Assembly (NCBI RefSeq): GCF_049331405.1
Contig: NZ_CP186274.1
Span: 6,386,001-6,450,000 of the forward strand
From: PoT sp049331405
GTDB lineage: Bacteria > Planctomycetota > Planctomycetia > Isosphaerales > Isosphaeraceae
Reading direction: 5' to 3'
Length of the DNA stretch: 64,000 nt
The stretch's first letter is position 1. Every line of letters begins with the position of its first letter. The position numbers and the translations under genes were made by a program. Of this stretch, positions 45,295-52,739 are shown in pieces. The notes under the pieces are model-generated. The model was given only the letters and a program-made list of their open reading frames with translations. It did no database searches and had not been told where the DNA came from.

Positions 45295-45796
45295 GAGTCG
45301 AGAACCCTGGCGTGGTTCGCAATGATGGAAGGAGGGGCGGGCGTTCTGCGGCGAGATCGCCATTTCCGCGTCGCGCGGATTTCCGCCTCGTGCGGTTCCT
45401 TCGGGCGTGGGCCCGCAAAGAGCGACTGCCAGGTTATACGATAAGCGGTCGGAACGCCGCGCTCAATCAACCGCGCGTCCTGACTTCGTCGCCGCCGGAC
45501 CACCAGACCCTTGGCGATCACACCCCGCAATGAATCAAGGCGTTTCGAGTGGACAATGCGCCGCGGAGGATCGGTTTTGGGCTCGGGAAATCTTGCCGCG
45601 AGGGGATTTGCAGGAGGCCGTATCTTGACCTGCCGTGCCGCCCAGGAATCGGGCGTGTGTGCGAGGAGGGGCGAGGCGTCGTTTTGGAGGGGCGAAGGAT
45701 GGTCTCGGCCGGTAGTCGTCGGGCCGGATTGGGGGACGGTCGTGGCGAGGAGGTTCGGAGTCCGGAGTCTTGCGGGGGGATACAGACTTCGGACGC
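45295..45796. other. Intergenic region, 502 bases
   Basis: Frames on both strands here lack family resemblance and ribosome sites, and I call none. On the minus strand TATAAC at 45438-45433 is a possible -10 for the heme protein about 140 bases downstream; no matching -35 lies at normal spacing. Confidence 0.4.
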
Positions 45797-46051
45797 TCAG
45801 GCCAGCACGCCTTCGCGGTGGTTCGACTCGCGGAGATCGCACATTCCGGTCATCTGTTCGTAACGATAGGCGAGGTAGGCGAGTTGCCGGAAGTACTCGA
45901 GCTCCCCCGTGCGCTTCCTGTCCAGGATGAACAGTCGGTCCAGGATCTCGATCGCCAGACGATACGTCGCGTCGTCGTGGATCGACATCAGTGGGAATTC
46001 GGACACCAGTTCCTGATAGCGGACATCCTTCGAGACGCCGTCAAAACGCAT
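45797..46051 (-). CDS. HigA-antitoxin-like small protein without HTH
   Basis: 84 residues. VRYQELVSEFPLMSIHDDAT, then AIEILDRLFILDRKRTGELE, then QLAYLAYRYEQMTGM match the N-terminal helical segment of HigA-type antitoxins (the YxxLxxxFPLxPIxxDxxxxxAI..YLxxLxxLVxxYE pattern). The C-terminal helix-turn-helix normally present is absent, so the protein is truncated relative to HigA or is only the dimerisation part. Codon third positions are GC-rich as in neighbouring genes, which supports it being real. It overlaps the upstream small gene by 11 bases (ATGCGTTTTGA) and is likely translationally coupled to it. A toxin-antitoxin role is inferred from the resemblance alone. Confidence 0.55.
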   Translation of the reverse strand: MRFDGVSKDVRYQELVSEFPLMSIHDDATYRLAIEILDRLFILDRKRTGELEYFRQLAYLAYRYEQMTGMCDLRESNHREGVLA

Positions 46052-46241
46052 GAATGGAACCCTCCGCTGGATTGATCTTGGAAGGATCGGGGCAGATCAT
46101 GAACCTGTTGTCGCGGCGCTGGATGAGCAGATGATCGTGATGTCGCCTGAAGGCTGCGGAGACGTTGACGGCGATTCGGTTGCCGGCGTGGAGTGCGAGG
46201 GGCAGGAGTGACAGAGAGGCACTCCAGATCACGAGTTCCAT
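46041..46241 (-). CDS. Small protein upstream of HigA-like gene
   Basis: 66 residues from the ATG at 46241, with GGAGGG about 10 bases upstream. The first half is hydrophobic (LVIWSASLSLLPLALHAG) and the second is basic and His-rich (FRRHHDHLLIQRRDN). I do not recognise it as HigB or any other toxin family. It overlaps the HigA-like gene by 11 bases. If that gene is an antitoxin this would be the partner, but it could equally be an unrelated small protein. Codon use is GC-rich at third positions. Confidence 0.4.
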   Translation of the reverse strand: MELVIWSASLSLLPLALHAGNRIAVNVSAAFRRHHDHLLIQRRDNRFMICPDPSKINPAEGSIHAF

Positions 46242-46392
46242 CACGGTTCCACCCTCCCGACTGAGACGCCGCCGGGCCTCCGCCCGGTGATCATCCCGCC
46301 CTATCGGCACGCTCCGCCGTGCTTTCCTTGACCGTTCGCAAATACCCCGCGAATAATAGTGTCGAAACCCTTCATCATTTTTCGGAGGCCCG

Positions 46393-46974
46393 ATGCAGCC
46401 CAAGGCGCGTCCCGAATTGACGCTCATCCTGGAACGCGCGCGGGCCGGTGACGATGGCGCTCGTGACGAAGTTATCTCGCGGATGTACCACGAGTTACGA
46501 CTCGTCGCGGGCCGGATGATGCAGCGGGAGCGGGCGAGCCACACCCTCTCGCCCACGGCGGTCGTGCATGAGGCCGTGATGCGGATGCTGGGCGAAGAGG
46601 TCTTCGACCGGGCCCCCGACCGCAACTACCTTTTTGCCGCCGCGGCCCGCGCAATGCGAGAGATCTTGGTCGAGCACGCGAGGCGGAGGGCGGCCGGGCG
46701 ACGGGGGGGGAAGTGGGAGCGGGTACCCCTGGACTCGCTCGTGGATTACTTCGAGTCTCAGGACCTTGACGTCTTCGCCGTCCACGAGGCCCTCACGCGG
46801 CTGACCGCGATGAACGAACGTCAGGGGCAGGCGATGACCCTGCGTTACTTCGGAGGCCTGACAGTCGCCGAGATCGCCGCGGCGCTCGGTATATCAGTGG
46901 TGACCGTCGAGAGAGACTGTCGTCTCGCGCGTGCTTGGCTACATGGACAGCTTCGGGACGGGAGATGCGAGTGA
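46393..46974 (+). CDS. ECF sigma factor (acidobacterial/planctomycete sigma-70 type)
   Basis: 193 residues from the ATG at 46393, with GGAGG four bases upstream. Region 2 is at about 20-95 (HELRLVAGRMMQRERASHTL, AVVHEAVMRMLGE, NYLFAAAARAMREILVEHAR) and region 4 at about 120-185 (QAMTLRYFGGLTVAEIAAAL, SVVTVERDCRLARAWLHGQL). The HTLSPTAVVHEA pattern is that of the ECF group often followed by Ser/Thr kinase genes in planctomycetes and acidobacteria. Its promoter targets are unknown. The stop overlaps the kinase start (GTGA), so the kinase is the probable partner. Confidence 0.92.
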   Translation: MQPKARPELTLILERARAGDDGARDEVISRMYHELRLVAGRMMQRERASHTLSPTAVVHEAVMRMLGEEVFDRAPDRNYLFAAAARAMREILVEHARRRAAGRRGGKWERVPLDSLVDYFESQDLDVFAVHEALTRLTAMNERQGQAMTLRYFGGLTVAEIAAALGISVVTVERDCRLARAWLHGQLRDGRCE

Positions 46975-48941
46975 ACCCCGAACGTTGGAGTCAAATCGAC
47001 AACCTGTTCGATGCGTCGTTGCGGATCCCCCCCTCCGAACGTGATGAATGGCTCAAGGCCGCCTGCCACGGCGACCACCAGCTCCAATCCGACGTGCAAT
47101 ACCTGCTCAGCCAGGAGTCGGAGGCCAATCGCAGCGGCTTCCTGACCGAGCCCACCGCCATCAACCCTCGCCTCGACGTGACGGCGGAGTGGCATTCGTC
47201 GAACGGCGAGACCTCGGTCAAGGACAGCGAGGCCCGCAACACCCGGGAGTCCCTCGGGTCGAGCCAGAGCAAGAGCCAGAACCGAGGCGACGGCGGCTTC
47301 TCTCCCAAGGCGGTCATCGCCTCGGGACTTGGGAGTCGCTCGTCCGACGAAACACGGTCAGTCATCCAGTCACGCCTGCGTGAATTGCCGCTGATTCACG
47401 TGCTCATCTTCGGCGTGATGCTGTTCCTCAGGCCGATCGTCCTCGGCGTCAGCCCGTCGTCGATCCTGACCCCGTTCGTGATCGTGGCGCTGAGCCTGGT
47501 CGGCGTCTGCGTCCTGCTCACGACCCGGAGCTTCACCCTGGAGCGGCTCCGCATCATCGAGTTCGGCGTGATCGCCGCGCTCGCCTTCCTGCTGGTCACC
47601 TACGAGGCCCGCGCGCTGACGGACCCTTCGTTGCAGCTCAAGGATCGGATGTACGTTCAGTTGATCATGAAGAACGTCGTCCTGCTCACCTCGGTCTTGA
47701 TGCTGACCGACGGCATCTACGTCCCCAAGGGCTGGAAACGGGCGGCCTGCGTGGCGGGGATGCTCGCCCTCCTGCCGATCGGCACCCTCTTCGGCGTGTC
47801 CCTGTTCCATCCCGAGTCGGTCCACTGGGTGGTCGAGCTGCGGAGCGACGGCCGGATGCCGCTGGTCGTCTTCTGCCTCGACGCCCTCTTTCTCGTCTCG
47901 CTGGCCGCGATCTCGTCCTTCGCCGCGCACACGATCTCCAGGCTCCGGCTGGAGGTCGTCGAGGCGAGGCAGTTCGGCCAGTATCGCCTGGGCCGCCTGA
48001 TCGGGACCGGCGGCATGGGGGACGTCTACCTCGCCGAGCACCAGTTGCTCAAGCGAGACTGCGCCGTCAAGCTGATCCGCCCCGATGTCGTCCTGCGGGC
48101 GGGGACCCTCGAGCGTTTCGAGCGCGAGGTCCGGATCAACGCCACCCTCTCCCACCCCAACACCGTCGAGATCTTCGACTACGGCCGGACGGAAGACGGC
48201 ACTTATTATTATGTGATGGAATTCTTGCCCGGGATGAGCCTCGCGGAGCTGGTGGAGCGCCACGGCCCCCTGCCCCCCGAACGCGCGGTGTACCTGCTGC
48301 GGCAGGTGGCGATGGCCCTGCACGAGGCGCACGGCGCCGGCCTGATCCACCGCGACATCAAGCCATCGAACATCTTCGCGGCCAAGCGAGGGGGCATGGA
48401 CGACGTCGCCAAGCTGCTCGACTTCGGCCTGGTCTCGGCCTCGGCGATGACCGCGAATGCATCGCAGCCGAGCGACGAGGGGCAGATCCTCGGGACCCCG
48501 CTCTACATGTCCCCCGAGCAGGCTTCGGGCTCGCGCAAGCTCGACGCCAGGAGCGACATCTACTCGCTGGGCGCGGTCGCCTATTACCTCCTGACCGGAC
48601 ATCCTCCTTTCGAGGAGGCGACGGCCATCGAGGCGATCGTCGCGCATGTGCGCTACCCGGTCGTTCCCCCCTCGCAGGTCCGCGAAGGCTTGCCCGATGA
48701 CCTGGAGCGGGTCGTCCTGCGCTGCCTGGCCAAGAACAAGCACGACCGCTTCGAAGACGCCGAGAGCCTCGAGCTGGCGATGGCGAGCTGCGAGTGCGCC
48801 TCGGGCTGGGACAAGCACCGGGCCGCCGACTGGTGGCGAGCGATCGCCCAGGAGCGCGACGAGTCGCAGAAGTCGGCCAACCCGTCGAAGTGGACCCCGT
48901 TCCAGACCACTTCGCACCATTCCCCGGCGCGGCGAGCCTGA
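46971..48941 (+). CDS. Membrane serine/threonine protein kinase
   Basis: 656 residues. I choose GTG at 46971 because GGGAG lies six bases upstream, it gives the common 4-bp overlap with the sigma stop, and the encoded NPERWSQIDNLFDASL opening is the usual start of these proteins; ATG at 46965 is the alternative. The N-terminal about 130 residues are cytoplasmic and contain a family-typical helical segment (ERDEWLKAACHGDHQLQSD). About six membrane segments lie at about 138-325. The kinase domain (about 335-605) is complete: GTGGMGDVY (about 343), AVKLI, HRDIKPSN (about 460), DFG (about 484), SPEQ (about 514). It presumably phosphorylates a regulator, possibly the coupled sigma factor. The membrane block before the kinase is unusual; most such kinases place it after. 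Confidence 0.92.
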   Translation: MNPERWSQIDNLFDASLRIPPSERDEWLKAACHGDHQLQSDVQYLLSQESEANRSGFLTEPTAINPRLDVTAEWHSSNGETSVKDSEARNTRESLGSSQSKSQNRGDGGFSPKAVIASGLGSRSSDETRSVIQSRLRELPLIHVLIFGVMLFLRPIVLGVSPSSILTPFVIVALSLVGVCVLLTTRSFTLERLRIIEFGVIAALAFLLVTYEARALTDPSLQLKDRMYVQLIMKNVVLLTSVLMLTDGIYVPKGWKRAACVAGMLALLPIGTLFGVSLFHPESVHWVVELRSDGRMPLVVFCLDALFLVSLAAISSFAAHTISRLRLEVVEARQFGQYRLGRLIGTGGMGDVYLAEHQLLKRDCAVKLIRPDVVLRAGTLERFEREVRINATLSHPNTVEIFDYGRTEDGTYYYVMEFLPGMSLAELVERHGPLPPERAVYLLRQVAMALHEAHGAGLIHRDIKPSNIFAAKRGGMDDVAKLLDFGLVSASAMTANASQPSDEGQILGTPLYMSPEQASGSRKLDARSDIYSLGAVAYYLLTGHPPFEEATAIEAIVAHVRYPVVPPSQVREGLPDDLERVVLRCLAKNKHDRFEDAESLELAMASCECASGWDKHRAADWWRAIAQERDESQKSANPSKWTPFQTTSHHSPARRA

Positions 48942-48959
48942 GCGTGGTATTCAGGGCGT

Positions 48960-49352
48960 TCAGAGCTGTTCCGGGTGTTCGCCCACGTCGATGATGCTGC
49001 ACGCCTGGATGACGTTGAGCCCGAGTTCCTCGGCCTTCCGGACGAGCTCGGGCGACTCCGATCCCGGATTCAGCCAGACCTCGTCGACCCGCTTGCGGGC
49101 GATCTGATCGAGCAGCTTGAGCCCGACGCCCGGCGGCACGTAGAGGCTCACTCGCTCGAGGTGCTCGTGGGGGAGGTCGTCCAGGCTTGGGAACGCTTGC
49201 AGGCCCTCAATCTCTTCAAGCTTGGGGTTGATCGGGAAGACCTCATAACCGGCGTTGCGGAAGGCCCGCACGGCCTTGTTGCCGAACTTACTGCGATCGG
49301 CGCTTGCGCCGATGACCGCGACCCGCGGTTTGCTCGGTACTGGATCTTCCAT
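48960..49352 (-). CDS. CoA-binding domain protein (YccU-like)
   Basis: 130 residues from the ATG at 49352, with GGGAG eight bases upstream. The nucleotide-binding Rossmann motif is VAVIGASADRSKFGNKAVRA near the N-terminus, followed by GYEVFPINPKLEEIEG, the LERVSLYVPP strand and EVWLNPGSESPELVRKAEEL. This is the stand-alone CoA-binding fold (YccU family), related to the N-terminal domain of succinyl-CoA synthetase; its ligand and function are not established. It is the last gene of a minus-strand group with the MtfA-type peptidase and lies 18 bases from the convergent kinase gene. Confidence 0.9.
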   Translation of the reverse strand: MEDPVPSKPRVAVIGASADRSKFGNKAVRAFRNAGYEVFPINPKLEEIEGLQAFPSLDDLPHEHLERVSLYVPPGVGLKLLDQIARKRVDEVWLNPGSESPELVRKAEELGLNVIQACSIIDVGEHPEQL

Positions 49353-49411
49353 CGTCGTCGCTCCCTCGCCTTGGATCTTCGCTGCAAACTGGCCGGGCCT
49401 CATGACCTTTC

Positions 49412-50197
49412 TCAAGGCGTGTCGGGCGCGGCTATCGTGGCTTCGGGATCTTGCTTGTAGTAGGTCTTCAGCTCCTCGTAGAGCTCGGGGTGCTTGCGCT
49501 TGAGCTGAACGGGCTTTTCGAAGAAGCACTCGGTGGCGACGGCGAAGAATTCCGCCGGATTGGTCGCGCCGTAAGTGTCGAGGACGGTCTTGCGGTGGTG
49601 CTGCTCGTCGTCGCGGAGCTGATCGTATTCCGCCTGGAGCACGCGTGCCCAGGGGATGTACAGGCTCCGGCGCTCGAGGATCGGAGCCCCGTCGGCCGAG
49701 CCGTCTTCCTGGTCGAGTTGGTGGGCGAACTCGTGCAGGACGACGTTGTGCCCGTCGTGGATGTCGGCCGCTCCCCCGAGCACGTCGTCCCACGAGAGGA
49801 CGACGACGCCGTCTTGCCAGGCCTCGCCGAGTCGCGCCTGCTCGCCTTCGAGGATCAGGCCCCCACCAATCGGCTCGATCCCCTTGGCGACGTAGGCACT
49901 CGGGTAGACGAGGATCGTGATGAGGCGCTTGTAGTCGTCGGTCTCCCGGTGCAGGAGCAGCAGGCAGGCCTGCGCGGCGATGGTGAGCTGGATCTCCTCC
50001 GTCATCTCCAGGCCGCCGCAGCCCTCGAAGGTCTTCTCGGCGAGGAAGACGTGGATCAGGCCGTGCAGCTCGTTGCGATCGTCCTGCGACAGCTTCAGAT
50101 AATAAGGGACGTTCTTCTCGATGATCGCGACCCAGGCATCCGGGAACGGCAGGGCCCGCAGTTCTTCCCGCTTCTTATTTCGCAAGAATCCAAACAT
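49412..50197 (-). CDS. mtfA: MtfA-family zinc peptidase
   Basis: 261 residues. Zinc ligands are visible as HEFAHQLD (about residues 153-160) and, downstream, a third ligand region FAVATECFFEKP. The N-terminus (FGFLRNKKREELRA, ALPFPDAWVAIIEKNVPYYL) and GLIHVFLAEKTFEGCGGLEM match MtfA (formerly YeeI), the M90 metallopeptidase that in Escherichia coli binds the repressor Mlc and modulates the glucose transporter gene ptsG. A PTS link is not evident here. It lies upstream of the CoA-binding gene in the same direction with a 59-base gap. Confidence 0.88.
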   Translation of the reverse strand: MFGFLRNKKREELRALPFPDAWVAIIEKNVPYYLKLSQDDRNELHGLIHVFLAEKTFEGCGGLEMTEEIQLTIAAQACLLLLHRETDDYKRLITILVYPSAYVAKGIEPIGGGLILEGEQARLGEAWQDGVVVLSWDDVLGGAADIHDGHNVVLHEFAHQLDQEDGSADGAPILERRSLYIPWARVLQAEYDQLRDDEQHHRKTVLDTYGATNPAEFFAVATECFFEKPVQLKRKHPELYEELKTYYKQDPEATIAAPDTP

Positions 50198-50232
50198 GAG
50201 CGATTTACCTTGGCTGTCTCGTCGATCGTCTT

Positions 50233-50574
50233 TCAGTAGAGCCGGCTCGTCGGGTAGTAGCGGCGGATGACCACGTCGCGGAGCTTCATCAGGAGGATCA
50301 GATTGACAAGCTTGAGCCAGATGAGCCAGGAGTCGAGGGCCGTCGATTCGCGGAAATCGCTGAATCCAAATGCGAGGAAAACCAAGGAGTAAGCGTATTC
50401 AAGTTTGGAACGATGGTGGATCAGGCTACGTCGCAGCACCAGGCACGCCAGGACGACCCAGGTGGCGCCTTCGAAGAGGTTGAACCCGTGATAGACGGCC
50501 TCGACCCATGAGGCCGTCTTCGGATCGTAGCGCCACCAGGATCGCAGCACCAGGAGATCCACCACATTCATCAT
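50233..50574 (-). CDS. Small membrane protein of unknown function
   Basis: 113 residues with three to four hydrophobic segments (GATWVVLACLVLRR, EYAYSLVFLAFGFSDF, SWLIWLKLVNLILLMKLRD). Conserved-looking charged segments flank the helices (LLVLRSWWRYDPKTASWVEA, RRYYPTSRLY). I believe it is a recurrent planctomycete protein but cannot name a family. Codon third positions are GC-rich, as in its neighbours. The start may be the ATG at 50574 or 50571. It lies just upstream of the MtfA-type gene (36-base gap), so an operon is possible. Confidence 0.65.
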   Translation of the reverse strand: MMNVVDLLVLRSWWRYDPKTASWVEAVYHGFNLFEGATWVVLACLVLRRSLIHHRSKLEYAYSLVFLAFGFSDFRESTALDSWLIWLKLVNLILLMKLRDVVIRRYYPTSRLY

Positions 50575-50607
50575 ACGGCGGATCTCCAGGCGATGTGCAA
50601 GCGGGGG

Positions 50608-51435
50608 TCAGCTCTTCTTCTCGGCCTCGGCCTTCTTGGCTTCCTCAGCCTTCTTCGCCTCTTCAGCTTTCTTGGCTTCCTCGGCCTTCTTGGCCTCTTC
50701 CTCGGCCTTCATCTTGGCCTCGGCTTCGGCCTTCTTCTTCTCTTCCTCAGCCTTCTTTTTGGCTTCTTCCTCGGCCTTTTTCTTTTCTTCCTCGGCCTTC
50801 TTCTTGGCCTCGGCCTCGGCCTTCATCTTGGCCTCTTCGGCCTTCTTCTTCTCTTCCTCGACCTTGCGGGCCTCGTCCTCGGCGATCTTGGCGGCGAGGT
50901 CGACCCGGGTCTTGGGCAGGGCTTCCTTGAGCTTCTTGGCCCCGTCGTTGCTGAACTTGGTGCCGAGGATGTAGACGTTCTGGAGGTTGGGGAGTTCCTT
51001 GTACTGGTCGATCCCGGCGTCGCTCACCTGGGTCCCGGCCAGGCTGAGGATCTCCAGGCCCTTGAGCCCCTTGAGGTGCTCGAGCGCGGCGTCGGTCAGT
51101 TTGGTGTCGACGAGATAGAGCTTCTTGAGCTCGGTCAGGCCCTTGATGTGGACGAGGCCGGCGTCGGTGATCGGGGTCCCGTTGAGCGAGAGCCGCCTGA
51201 GCTTCGTCAGCTTCTCGAGGTTGACGAGATCCGCGTCGGAGACCTTGGTGATCGCCAGGCTGACGTTGATGACGGGCTTGTCCGACGCCTTGTCGTCGCG
51301 CTCGACCTTGCCGCCGAGCTTCTGGATCTCGGCCACGGCCTTTTCCTGATCCGCGTTGTCGTCGCCGAAGGCGGGCACGACGGCGAAGGTGAACAGCAGG
51401 GGCATGAGGCGGGTCGCCAATCGAGGCAGGCTCAT
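50608..51435 (-). CDS. Exported leucine-rich-repeat protein with Lys/Glu/Ala-rich tail
   Basis: 275 residues. I start at the ATG at 51435, with AGGGAGAG seven bases upstream, which opens a signal peptide (LATRLMPLLFTFAVVPAFGD). The frame extends to 51957 but those residues precede the signal peptide. LRRs occupy about 60-180 with the pattern LVNLEKLTKLRRLSLNGTPI and LKGLEILSLAGTQVSDAGID. The last roughly 90 residues are a single run of KKAEEE, KAEEEA and KAEEAKK units, forming a highly charged helix or coiled coil of the TolA/periplasmic-spanning type. The LRR part probably binds a protein; the tail may anchor to or span the cell wall layer. Function unknown. Confidence 0.85.
   Translation of the reverse strand: MSLPRLATRLMPLLFTFAVVPAFGDDNADQEKAVAEIQKLGGKVERDDKASDKPVINVSLAITKVSDADLVNLEKLTKLRRLSLNGTPITDAGLVHIKGLTELKKLYLVDTKLTDAALEHLKGLKGLEILSLAGTQVSDAGIDQYKELPNLQNVYILGTKFSNDGAKKLKEALPKTRVDLAAKIAEDEARKVEEEKKKAEEAKMKAEAEAKKKAEEEKKKAEEEAKKKAEEEKKKAEAEAKMKAEEEAKKAEEAKKAEEAKKAEEAKKAEAEKKS
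50611..50880 (-). repeat. Low-complexity coding repeat (KAEEE/KKAEE units)
   Basis: The 3' end of the LRR gene is an imperfect short tandem repeat of codons for Lys, Ala and Glu. On the opposite strand the same DNA reads as a spurious Phe/Leu-rich frame. Slippage could change its length between strains. Confidence 0.8.
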
Positions 51436-51703
51436 CTTGGATCTCTCCCTGGGGGGCATCGGCTTGGATGGACGGTCGCCGGGTGCCCGGTCGATCGTTC
51501 GGTAGGTACGTTCGCACTCGTCCCGGGCGTACGGCGGCGTGGACGATATTCCAAGATCATGCCCTGGCAACGACCCCACAATCCAGAGGTTTCTCCGGCG
51601 GGATGGACCCGACGCGCTGGACAGCCCGGCATCAACATGGTTTCGTACGGCTGAAGGAACCAACCGAACTCGACCCGTTTCGACCGTCCAGGACCCCACT
51701 TCA
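51436..51703. other. Divergent spacer
   Basis: The 268 bases between the LRR and formamidase-family genes hold no supportable gene. Both promoters must lie here, but I see no convincing pair of hexamers. Confidence 0.4.
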
Positions 51704-52672
51704 ATGCAGCGCATCCCTCGCGAACAGGCCCGACTCTTCGCGTTCGATTGGCGGCACGAGCCCCTGCTCCGCGTGGCGCCGGGCGAGTCGTTCGAGATCG
51801 AGACGTTCGACGCCGGCCAGGGATATTTCAAGACGACCGCCGACAAGGCCATCCCCTCGCTCCGCCCCGGGTTCGACAAGTTCCCCCCCGAGGCCAACCC
51901 CATCGCCGGGCCGGTCTGGGTCGAGGGGGCCGAGCGCGGGGATACCCTTGTCGTCACGATCGAGGAGATCGAGGTCGACAGCTATTCCTGGACGGCCGTC
52001 GGCCCCAAGCGCGGTCCCCTGGGCGAGTCGACGCGCTGGCCGGAGCTCTCCGGCGAGTACACGACGATGATCTTCCCGCACCTGCCGGGCCCGAGCGGCA
52101 CGACCCGGGACGGGACCCTCAAGTTCAACGACCGAATCTCCTGGCCGATCACCCCGTTCGTCGGCACGCTTGGCGTCGCCCCAGACCGCGAGGTCGCCAC
52201 TAGCCTCGACGGCCAGGGGGAATGGGGCGGGAACCTCGACATCCGCGACGTGGCCCCCGGCAACCGCATCTTCGTCCCCATCTACCACCCCGGTGCCCTC
52301 TTTTATCTCGGCGACGTCCACGCGAGCCAGGGGGACACCGAGTTCACCGGCACCGCCGCCGAGACCAAGTCGACGGTCCGGCTCCACCTCGACCTTATCA
52401 AGAAGAAACGCGTCCCGTACATGCGGATCGAGAAGCCGGACTCGATCGTCGCGATTCACGCGGCGAGGCCGCTGGAACTGGCCGTCGAGACCGCCACGAC
52501 CCACATGATGGACTGGCTCATCACCGAGCACGGCTACACCCCCACCGAGGCGTATTGCCTGGTGAGTACTTGCCCCGACTTCCGCATCAACGTCTACCAG
52601 ATGTGCAAGATCGGCAAGCTCAGCTTCGTGGCCGGGGCCGAGATCCCCAGGACGTACCTCTCCGCTCGTTGA
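51704..52672 (+). CDS. Acetamidase/formamidase-family protein
   Basis: 322 residues from the ATG at 51704. The sequence shows the family landmarks: APGESFEIETFDA near the N-terminus, PIAGPVWVEGAERGDTLVVT, then GEWGGNLDIRDVAPGNRIFV, GALFYLGDVHASQGDTEFTG and the metal-type TTHMMDWLITEHGYTPTEAY. Members hydrolyse formamide or short amides to release ammonia, and related proteins act in nitrogen use; the exact substrate is not readable. No signal peptide is visible, so it is cytoplasmic. It precedes the MFS/spermidine-synthase-like gene by 67 bases, but a functional link is not clear. Confidence 0.88.
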   Translation: MQRIPREQARLFAFDWRHEPLLRVAPGESFEIETFDAGQGYFKTTADKAIPSLRPGFDKFPPEANPIAGPVWVEGAERGDTLVVTIEEIEVDSYSWTAVGPKRGPLGESTRWPELSGEYTTMIFPHLPGPSGTTRDGTLKFNDRISWPITPFVGTLGVAPDREVATSLDGQGEWGGNLDIRDVAPGNRIFVPIYHPGALFYLGDVHASQGDTEFTGTAAETKSTVRLHLDLIKKKRVPYMRIEKPDSIVAIHAARPLELAVETATTHMMDWLITEHGYTPTEAYCLVSTCPDFRINVYQMCKIGKLSFVAGAEIPRTYLSAR

Positions 52673-52739
52673 ACCCTTCGCCGGGCGGACGATGACGGAG
52701 CCGGACTCGAACCCATAAAGCCATCGATCGAGGTCAGCC

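Noticed and set aside
45511..45930. Plus-strand frame of 139 codons
   Set aside because: Arg/Gly-rich composition with no motif, partly antisense to the HigA-like gene.
47370..48920. Minus-strand frame of 516 codons opposite the kinase
   Set aside because: The plus strand carries a complete kinase domain with all catalytic motifs.
50593..51654. Plus-strand frame that looks like a Leu/Phe-rich membrane protein
   Set aside because: The hydrophobic stretch is the antisense of Lys/Glu codon repeats in the LRR gene and has no ribosome site.
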